Origin: Phaeosaccion multiseriatum
Taxonomy: Eukaryota > Ochrophyta, other classes
DNA: 64,000 nt
NCBI GenBank assembly: GCA_965112735.1
Contig: OZ218960.1
Span: forward strand, 744,001 to 808,000
Reading direction: 5' to 3'
Made by a program: the position numbers and the translations under genes. Numbering within the stretch: the stretch's first letter is position 1; every line of letters begins with the position of its first letter. Positions 55,403 to 64,000 of this stretch are shown here, in pieces. Below the pieces are notes generated by a model that ran no database searches, had not been told where the DNA came from, and worked only from the letters and a program-made list of their open reading frames with translations.

Positions 55403-58308
55403 GTGAGTTCTCTTCCGTGCGTGTGTGTGTGCGTGCGTGTGTGTAGCGGCAAGACAAGCGTGGCTAGACCCCGTCTGCAGCCAGCCGTCAAGTCCAAAGA
55501 CCTCTCGCCCGTTCTCTCCCTCTAACCCTGCCTCACCCAACTGGAGAGACAAGACTATATACACGCCGTAACTAGTAAGGGGTAAGGCCTTCCCCTCTTT
55601 GCCTCACCTCCCCTCCCCTGCACCCTCCGCCCCACCCCCTGCCTTCTCCACGATTTGAGCTCACCTCTCTACGTTGTCGTCGAGTTTGTCAGTCACAGCC
55701 TGTAGATCGTCGTTCAGCATACCATTGTCACCCACATCCAGGAACGTGATGGTGTGGTTACTCTGGAAACCCCTCGCCAGTTCAGCTCCGCCCCTCCCAC
55801 CCAAACCACATCTGGTGCACAAGCGGGAAGGTTGCGAGAACGCACGCACACGCACACGCACACGTACACACACACGCATACACACACACGTACACACATA
55901 CACACATATATGCACACACACGCACGTACGCAGGTGTGGAAAGAAACAGGAGGCAAAGGGAGCAAGCAGGCGTGAGGGAGAGCGAGAAGGCTTTCCCTTC
56001 TCCTTTCTCACTATATATATACTGCAGAGGGGGGAGGGGGGCGATGGTGGGAGATGAGAGGCCTCCATAAAGCCGTCAAGGCACGACAAAGGAAGGAGAC
56101 AAAATCAAATCCAACTAAAGCTTACTGCGTTTACTGCGGTACTGCGGATGGATGGATACAGAGAGACTGAGAACGAAATCAACGACTGCCTTCCCCCCCC
56201 TCCTCCTCCTCCTCCTCCTCCTCCTCCTCCTCCTCCTCCTCCTCCTCCTCCCCAGTCACTCACTCACCTCCACAGGTTGAGCGAGGTAAGACACGTGTTA
56301 GTCCGGAGCATCTCCGCCAAGACCATCACCCCCGACAAGTCCTTGCCAATGGTCATGGGCCCTCCTCCGATGGCCTCTCCATTAGGGCCACTCCCCCGAC
56401 CATCTCGACCATCGCGACCGTCGGAGCCCGTGCCCCCGGAGCCTCCGTCCTTGCTGCTGCCGCTGCCGTCGCCGCTATTGCTACTGTTTCCGCCGCTGGA
56501 TGCTCCGCCAGCGCCGTCCCCATCTCCCCCCCCACCGCCGCCTCGGCCCGCCCTGAGACACACGACGCGAGAGCATGTTTGTTCAAGAGTAAGAAGAGTG
56601 TAGGAAAAGTGTCCCTCCTCTCTCCCTCCGGCTGTTTTGAAAGACGAAAAGATGGTATGCAGTATTCCCTTCCCTACGCTGCCCTGCCCTCCCTCTCCCC
56701 CTCCCCCTCCCTCCCTCCCTCCCTCCCTCCCTCCCTCCCTCCCTCCCTCCCTCCCCCTTACCTATAGCTCTTGGAGGTGAGTGGATTGCTCTCTAACGTG
56801 AGCTGCGTGAGGGTACTATTCTCCTTGAGCGATTCTCCAAAGGCGGCAAGGGTCTTGGGCCCCAGACAATTACCCTCCATTTCAAGCTTCCGCAACGATT
56901 TGTTACGCATGAGTAGTCGCGCCACGTACGCGCCCGCAAAGTCGTCGAGGCCGTTTCGAGAGAGGTCCAAACTCGTCAGGCTCGTGTTGGTCCACATGGC
57001 CTACTCGCCAGGGAGGGAGGGAGGGAGGGAGGGAGGGAGGAAGGGCGGGAGGGATGGGGCTCCTTAAGGACCTCTCAACTACCCACCTTGGACCACCTAA
57101 GCCCCTCCGACCTGCCGAAGGAGTACACAACATACGCCTAGGCACCTGCCAGACCACCACACCACACCACACCAACGCCCTCACCTTGGATAAGCATCTG
57201 GCAGTGATGCAGTTAACCTGTATCCGGGCCGTGGGTGGGGTGGCGTTTTGCTTGACCAGGTCCAGCCATGATGCCAGAATGTGGTCGGCCGAAACAGCGT
57301 CCTTCTCTTCTTGGAGCTTTGGGAAATAGGGTGGGGTGAGTGGGGGGAGGGAGGGAGTTGGTGATACAGAGGGAGGGAGCGATGGAGGTGACGTGGTGGT
57401 GTCATGTACGAATCCTATACTTGTGGGTGGAGGTGTGGGGAATACAGCTGGTGGACCAATCAAGGCGAACGGCAGAGGCGGTAGGAGCTCACGACGTCCA
57501 TGCCCACCCCTCTACCCTCTACCCACCTGCATTTCGAGCAGCGCTCTCTTTCTTTGCAAGCCTGCTTGCTGTGCTGCCACCTCCTTTTTCTCACGCTGTT
57601 GCCTGCGCACACGATGAGACAGTGACAAAGACTAGAAGGTTAGAGTACTCGAAAAGGATGAGCCATCAAGCCTCCCTTATGTCTCGATTGCGTGTGCTGG
57701 CTGGGATATGGGAGGGCCCTCTTCGCCTTTCGACAAAGCCCCAGCCCAGTCCCTGTCACTGCCAAGACCACTCTCTCTTCTGTTGAGGGAGGACGCTCAT
57801 TCCTCACTCACTTGATGAGATTCTCTACACATGACAAACTCCCTGCCCAGCCCCCGTCACTCACTACCAAGAGAGCCCTCCCTCCTGGATTGAGGGACAT
57901 TCAAATAACGACTTACTCGCTCACTTATGAGATTCACCCCACTCACGCAACTACTCTCACTCACTTGATGAGATTCTCTTTCTCCATCTGGAACTCCTCG
58001 TTCAAGATGACCTGCAGCGTCGCCACGTCCTGATCTCTGAAGCCGGTGGGTCGAATCTTACGCAGCTCGAGCTCCTCCACAATCCTGCCGTTGCTAAAAT
58101 CATTCGCGTCCATGGCTTGCAGCGCCGACGCGTCAAAGGAGTCGCCCCGATCTCTTCCTCTCCCACCCCCGCCCCCTCCTCCCCCGGCGCCGTACTCATC
58201 GTCCACCAACTCGTCGTCGATGTCGGGCATCATATCGTTCTCCATCTCTCTCCCTCCTCCCCCTCCTCCCCCCCCTCCTTGCTCGTCTTGCAAGCCCTCC
58301 CCGTCCAT
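54655..58308 (-). CDS. leucine-rich-repeat protein with coiled coils, function unknown
   Basis: Eight exons: 58308-57965, 57602-57527, 57316-57185, 57000-56762, 56552-56268, 55811-55665, 55317-55158, 54792-54655; 1,521 nt, 506 residues. The start is the first ATG after an in-frame stop. Order: acidic Gly-rich N-terminus; a conserved-looking helix (FRDQDVATLQVILNEEF); coiled coil (QQREKKEVAAQQAGLQRKRA); ribonuclease-inhibitor-type LRRs (TSLTSLDLSRNGLDDFAGAY, KSLRKLEMEGNCLGPKTLAA, STLTQLTLESNPL, CLTSLNLWRCGLGGRGGAEL, HTITFLDVGDNGM); a ~60-residue Gly/Ser/Asp insertion between LRRs; then a long C-terminal coiled coil (RYKQRLEVSRAEQAAQDEID, KKRLEEERAEAERKAEEEKK) ending in Lys/Gly. Likely a protein-interaction scaffold; I cannot assign a complex. 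Confidence 0.85.
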
Positions 58309-58690
58309 CTCGACGACGTCTTTCCAGCTCTCGCTTACAAACCCTTCCTTCCTTTTTCAAGGCAGTCTACGCTGAAACGCCAAATACGTAACCTTACGTA
58401 CATTTTTGGGGGATTCTCCTCTCTTCTCCCTCTCAGCTTCTCTCTGTTGAGAAGCCTGCTCTACTCACCTGTATTGCTCTCCCCCCTGCTCTCCACTGCC
58501 TCTTGGCTCCAGGGGAGGGGGCGAATTCCCTACGGAGAGCAGAAACAAGGACTGTGGAGGGAAAAGAAGAACAAGAAGAACAAGAAGAAGGAAAAGGGAA
58601 GGGGGGGAGTTTGGAGGACCAGCGGCAGGAGCCCGGCCACGGGGGCCCGGCAGAGCACAGGGGGGAGAGGGAGCGGAGGGGAGGGAAATC
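58309..58690. promoter_or_regulatory. divergent promoter interval, LRR gene / LMBRD2
   Basis: 382 bp between opposite start codons with no convincing coding sequence. GAA/AAG-rich at 58555-58610, GC-rich beyond. Called by position. Confidence 0.4.
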
Positions 58691-61600
58691 ATGGATTCAT
58701 TTGATTCATTTCCCTCCTCGTATGGGTCCGAGACGATCGGCGCTGATGATAGTCGTCTCTCCTCCCATGACGTCTACGAGGAGGAGCTGGGCATACTGGT
58801 GGGGCTGGACCTCACTCTCCTTCTGGTCTTTACCACATTTCTTCTGTGGTACTATCGTTCCCCGTTGGTTCCCTGGGTGCTGTCCTTGTGTGTGGGCACG
58901 GCATGGTACCTGGGCTTTTGCGGAACCTTGCTCCTGCCAGCCGATGTGGCTGACGCGATGATCAATGGCAATGGACAAGGTGAGAGGCGATGAAGGGTCA
59001 TGGAGGCAGGATTGTCCTTCTATGAGGAGCGACTCGGCGCGCGCAATGTTGACCCCAGAGACGCCTAACTTCCGCTTCCGAGAGTTTCTGTGTGCTTTCG
59101 TCTAGCTACGCCCGAGTCTTGCCATGCCTTGGTCCAGGGCTTCATTCGCCACTAAGTGCCACTTTGTTGTTGCTGTGGTAGGACACACGCACTCGCACAC
59201 CGTCGCCCCAACTGTGCCCCCCCTCCTCCCCGCCTGACTACCCACTCCCTCTACGCTCTACTCGCCTCGCCGCACCTAATCAACAACAGGGAGCAGCAGC
59301 TGGGTGCTCTCGTGCTGGTACGCCATATACTGGTCCACCTTCCTTCTCTCGTGGGTGGTGCTGCCCGTGGCCAGGTATGTTAGTATGTCAGCGACAGAAG
59401 GGCTCCTGTCGCAGCCGCACAAGCATACACATGCACACAAACGCCGCACACAAACAACACACGCACACACACGCACCAAACAATGTACAATCGCCTCACC
59501 TCCTCCTCCTCGTCCTCCTCTTCAACTTCCTCTTCTTTCTCCCCCTCCTCTTCCTTCTCCTCCTCCTCCTCCTCCTCCTCCTCCTCCTCCTCCTCCTCCT
59601 CCTCCTCCTCCTCCTCCTCCTCCTCCTCCTCTCCTCCCCCTCCTCCTCCAATAACAACAACAGGAGTGCGTGGCATGCGGGCGAGCTGACGTGGAGGCTT
59701 CGCGTGAAGGCCGCCCTGCGCGACAACGTGCGACAGTACGTCATCATGGCTGTGGGAGGGTTGGTGGGGGTGGTCTATCTGCTTGCCTCGGGGCAGAGCG
59801 CCCTTGGAGACTTGAGCGGCCTCATTATGGCCTTGGGTAACACCTACGGACTGCTGGTACGGAGGAGGAGGAGGAGGAGGAGGAGGAGGAGGAGGAGGAG
59901 GAGGAGGAGGAGGAGGAGGGTTCTGGTAGGCCATGTATCCCCCCGCTGAGTGGAAACTCAAACTCAAACTCTCGCCTCCCGTGTCCCTTCCCCCGCCCCT
60001 TCTCGCCCTTGCGCGTATGCGCACATGGATTGCGTGTTGGTGGTATGTAAAACATACACATACGTCTTCGTCGTCAGCTGATCATCGTGCTGCTGGGGTA
60101 CGGCTTGGTGGAGATGCCCCGCAGCATGTGGCAACTGAGCTTCCTGCAGAACGAGCTCGACAGAATGTACTTTAGAGCCACTCAGGTAGGGTGGTATGGG
60201 TACAAGTAGCACACGTACGGTACCGCGGAGGAGGGTCTCTGCCTTGTGCTGCTCTCTGCTGTCTCCCCTCTGTACCCTTCCCTCAGCCCCCCCCCCCCCC
60301 CTCCTCTTTCTCTCCCCGCTTTGTGGCCCTCTCCAGCTCGACACAACGTTGTATGATGCCATCTTCGAGCTGGACGATGTCGATGTGTCGGTGGACAAGA
60401 TGCAGAGGAGAGTCGCTGCCCTTTCACCACACCAAAAGGTAAGAAGGACACAACATACGGACCGGTGCGCATGCCATGCAATACGTATCTTCAGCCTCTA
60501 TTTTGTCCCATCTCCCAAACTCCTTCGTCCTCTACCCCCTCTTACTCACTCATCCCCTCTTAATCCCTCTCCGTCCTTCCCTTTCCCTTCGCCCTTTCGA
60601 CCTCCCTCCCTTACTCACCCCTCACTCACTCCACCCCCCTCCCTCCTCTCCCTCCCATTCTCCATCTCCTCCCTTCTCTCTCTCTCCCTCCCTCTTTCTC
60701 AAGTTGGTGGACGGTGTGGAGGACCTAATGGTCTGCATACAACGCACTCGAGAAGACTTTGATTCCATGGGAATCGACAGATTCCAGGGACGGCAGCAGC
60801 AGCACGGCGGATCCGCAGCAGTTGGTGATACAGCTGGCAGAGGAGGAGGAGGAGGAGGAGGGGAGAGGGGAGGGAGGGGGAGAGGGATCCACAACATGAA
60901 TGGAGGAGGTGGAAGTAACAGCGCAGTGGACTTCAATGGTCTCCCCCCAACAGATGGCGACGACGTAACACGGCAACAACTCGTGGAGATGCACGCACAC
61001 CTACGCAGGGCCCAAGATCGTGTGACCATTGCTAAGCACAGTTGGGATGACTTGCTGAATGGGGTGGCTCGCTTGGAGCAGCTGAGAGACGGGTCTCTAC
61101 CTTACCCTCGCTCCACCTCCGGCCCGGGTTAGTGGACTTGAGGAAGGGGGGGAGGGGAGGGGAGGGGAGGGAGGGGAGAGGAGGGAAGGAGGAGGAGAGG
61201 GAGGAGTGGAGGATGTGTGTGTGTGTGTGTATGTGTGTGAGTGGGTGAGTGAGTGAAGGGCCCGGCCCCGCGCAAGATCACGATACGCTAATGATATTCC
61301 GCACGCCACAGCTTCCCTCTCTCTCTTTGGGGGGAGGGTGGATGTAGTCAGCTCTTCAGAGTTTGTGTTTTAAGGTCACAGTGTGTTCTTAAGTGTCTCG
61401 TCTAGCTCCTTGATATCTACTTTCTCTCTCTCACTCTCTCTCCTTCCCTCTCCCTCTCTCTCTCTCTTGTCCTCCCCCCTCTCTGCCTCTTCTAGATGCG
61501 AGCTTCTTCAGTCGAGTGTGGCACTTCCTGTATCTCCTCCTGCAACGCTTCTCCTGGTACTGGCAGACGAGTCTGTCTGGGAGGTATGTGGGGCGGCCTC

Positions 61601-64000
61601 AGAGGGAGGAAAGGGAGAGCAAGAGGTCCTCAGAGGGAGGGAACGGAGAGCAAGAGGGACGCAGGGCAGGGCAGGGCTGGGCAGGGCAGAGTGTAGAGGC
61701 ACATGGGCAGGGCAGGGTAGAGGTATATGGGCAGGGCAGAGGTATATGGGCAGGGCAGGGCAGAGGTATTTGGGCAGGGCAGCAGGAGAGTGTAGAGGTA
61801 CATGGGCAGGGCAGGGTAGAGCAGAGCAGAAGCATAGAGTAGCGTTGAGCAGGGTAGAGTGGATCAGAGCAGGGCAGGGTACAGTAGGGCAAGGCAGAGT
61901 AGAGCATGTTATTGACTTAATTGGAAGGGCAGAGTAGAGCAGGTGTTTTGCTTACGCTTGGGGCAGCCGCTTACCACTTGAGCTGTGGGTTAGCGCACGC
62001 TGACGTGTGGTCGCTGCTCTGGAGTGGTGAGAAGCACGAATGTGACTCTCTCACCCACCCACCCACCCATCCTTCACTTCCTCCATCCCTCACTCTCTTC
62101 CTTGCCTCCCTCACTCCCCTCCCTCTCCTCCCCCCCTCCCTCCTTCTGCTCCTCTTCGATACACAAGGTGCAATCGAGCTCTGTCTGTGGTGTGCTGCTG
62201 GCTGAGCGTGCTCATTCTATGGAGCGAAGTAGTAATTGGCGTTACAAGCTACAATCTGTCCCCCTTCGGACAGATCCTCAGAGGTGAGCAGGGTCTGGCT
62301 ATGGCACTTAAGACCCCCACCCACCCACCCACCCACCCACCCCCACACCCACCCCCCCACCCACCCTCACTCACCCACCCACCCGCTCGCCCACTCGCCA
62401 CCCACCCACCCACCCCGCCCGCCCCGCCCACCATTCCTGCCAATCAGTCCTGGGAAGTGCGACGCATCACACTGGGGAGAGCACCCCTGTCATACTGCAG
62501 GTTGCGGCGATGGTTCCCTTTCTATACATGTCTGTGTGTTGTTATAGGGCACTCTTTAAGATCAAACTCTTTGGAGAGTTCTCGCTCAAGCCGCGGCACC
62601 ACAGGTGAGTGAGTGAGTGAGTGAGTGAGTGAGTGAGTGAGTCAGACTTGTGCATAAACTTCTGTGATTGGTGACATCTGTGATGACCTTTGTTTTGTTT
62701 GTGGTCACATCCTTTCCATCTGTGGGGTAAAATATCTGTCCCTCTTTTGTCTGTCAATGAATGAGTTCATCCGAGTCAAGTCGGTCAGTCTATACACATA
62801 GTTTCTCTCCTCGCCTTTGCTTCGCTTCGAGCTCTCTCCTCACGTCTCTCTGTTTTCTTCGCCGCCCGTCTGCTTTTCTCTCTTTTCCTTCGCCCTCCCC
62901 TTTCTCTCCTTTCCCCGTCTTCTCTCTCTCTCTCTCTCTCTCTCTCTTATGTGTGCGTGTGTGTGTGCGCGTGCTTGCGTGTATGCAGCTTGCCCGGCCC
63001 CCTGTTGTTCAACGCACAGTACCTCTGTCGGCTTCAATTCTCGCTGGGCTACAACTACCTGCAAGTGCTCGGAGCAAGCAGCGGACGAGTCGTGTCCTTC
63101 ACGGCCTTCCAAGATGTACGTGCTTGCGTGGGCTTGCGCGCGCTTAGTTGCCCTCCCTTCGTCCCTCCCTTCTTCCTTCTCTCCCTCCTTCCTTCTCTCC
63201 ACCCCTCCCTCCCTCCTCCCTCCTCCCTCCCCCCCTCCTTCCCTCGCACCCTCCATCCCTCCCTCCCTCCCTCCATTCCCCCTTACGTACGTCGCACGGC
63301 TTTGCGTTCCCCGTTGTCCCCCTCCCGCCGCTATTCTCTAAATCCCTCCCAACGCACGGGCACACACACACATCACCACAACCACACCACAACCACACCA
63401 CAACCACACCACAACCACACCACAACCACACCACACCACACCACACCACAACCACACCACACCACACCACAACCACACCACAACCACACCACAACCACAC
63501 CACAACCACACCACAACCACACCACAACCACACCACAACCACACCACAACCACACCACAACCACACCACAACCACACCACATTCACACCACAACCACACC
63601 ACAACCACACCACACACATCACCACAACCACACCACAACCACACCACAACCACACCACAACCACACCACAACCACACCACAACCACACCACAACCACACC
63701 ACAACCACACCACAACCACACCACAACCACACCACAACCACACCACAACCACGCCGCAACCACACCACAACCACACCACAACCACACCACAACCACACCA
63801 CAACCACACCACACCACACCACAACCACACCACAACCACACCACAACCACACCACAACCACACCACACACATCACCACAACCACACCACAACCACACCCC
63901 AGGTTATGAGTGACATGGAGGTGGTGCCGCTGCTGGGCACGAGTTTCAATGTGTACGCCCCTCTAATGATGGTGGTGCTGTGCATCTTCACCTTCGGCAA
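58691..64000 (+). CDS. LMBRD2: LMBR1-family membrane protein, LMBRD2-like (3' partial)
   Basis: Eleven exons visible: 58691-58979, 59290-59374, 59664-59856, 60078-60185, 60337-60438, 60704-61127, 61496-61583, 62168-62283, 62448-62604, 62989-63115 and 63903 onward; about 595 residues before the window ends. All phases agree. LMBRD2-type proteins have nine or more membrane spans and act in plasma-membrane receptor signalling and trafficking; no enzymatic role is known. Visible spans include LTLLLVFTTFLLWYY, WVLSLCVGTAWYLGF, STFLLSWVVLPVA, QYVIMAVGGLVGVVYLLA and LIIVLLGYGLVEMPRSMW. The soluble loop has DELDR-like helices and a coil (QQLVEMHAHLRRAQDRV). Later family-like blocks are VCCWLSVLILWSEVVIG, YLCRLQFSLGYNYLQ and MEVVPLLGTSFNVYAPLMM. 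The loop carries one dispersed-word copy (QQ…AAVGDTAG) near 60815-60840. Confidence 0.93.
59555..59640. repeat. (CCT)n tract upstream of LMBRD2 exon 3 acceptor
   Basis: CTC/CCT repeat of ~85 bp in the acceptor half of intron 2. The matching (GGA)n tract (59860-59920) follows the next donor. Confidence 0.9.
61660..61900. repeat. ~20-bp GGGCAGGGCAGAGGTATAT minisatellite, LMBRD2 intron 7
   Basis: Same consensus as the V-ATPase A intron 13 array 42 kb away, with more diverged units. Confidence 0.85.
63360..63899. repeat. 11-bp repeat (ACAACCACACC)n, LMBRD2 intron 10
   Basis: About 49 units with occasional ACACCACACC deletions and CACACATCACC variants, running to within a few bases of the acceptor at 63902. 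Open frames across it (Cys/Val/Trp or His/Thr) are artefacts. Confidence 0.97.

Noticed and set aside
63144-63884. Long minus-strand frame rich in Cys, Val and Trp and plus-strand His/Thr frames
   Set aside because: They are translations of an 11-bp intronic repeat, which by its length stays open in several frames; LMBRD2 exons flank it.

Overview
The window is nuclear DNA of an intron-rich, GC-rich eukaryote. An ochrophyte (photosynthetic stramenopile) alga fits best. The cyclophilin at 11400-13416 carries an ER signal followed by a phenylalanine-containing plastid-targeting motif (…NAFTPT…) and then a twin-arginine lumen signal, which is the layout of a protein imported into a complex red-lineage plastid. 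WRKY19-type zinc fingers and a Crypton recombinase also fit. No species is claimed.

Layout. 1-7286 (+): C-terminal part of a >2,100-residue SANT protein resembling the centromere factor KNL2/M18BP1. 7484-11063: a Crypton-like tyrosine-recombinase element, its gene on the minus strand, flanked by short palindromes. 11400-13416 (-): lumenal cyclophilin. 13601-21309 (+): V-ATPase catalytic subunit A in 15 exons. 22546-24885 (+): WRKY19-type zinc-finger protein with a very long polyQ. 24886-27045: gene-poor, minisatellites. 27046-29592 (-): 2-oxoglutarate/Fe(II) oxygenase. 29787-32859 (+): monoacylglycerol-lipase-like hydrolase. 34044-35213 (+): acidic, probably membrane-anchored protein of unknown function. 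35214-36560: repeats. 36561-41881 (-): NAD kinase. 42048-49944 (+): SCYL2-like pseudokinase. 51195-54016 (-): armadillo-repeat protein. 54655-58308 (-): leucine-rich-repeat/coiled-coil protein. 58691 to beyond 64000 (+): LMBRD2-like membrane protein.

The genes do not form a pathway. They are a compact set of housekeeping genes, many arranged as divergent pairs with 166-382 bp between start codons (cyclophilin/V-ATPase A, oxygenase/lipase, NAD kinase/SCYL2, LRR/LMBRD2). I reconstructed exon structures by hand, checking GT-AG (twice GC-AG) borders, reading-frame phase and family motifs. All closed in frame except SCYL2, which needs one base removed in a G run.

The most unusual feature is a dispersed ~18-bp word, CAGTTGGTGATACAGCAG, found in exons, introns and intergenic DNA, on both strands and in different reading frames. 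Next come introns with purine-rich donor sides and pyrimidine-rich acceptor sides, and the many tandem repeats, one of which supplies the C-terminus of NAD kinase.
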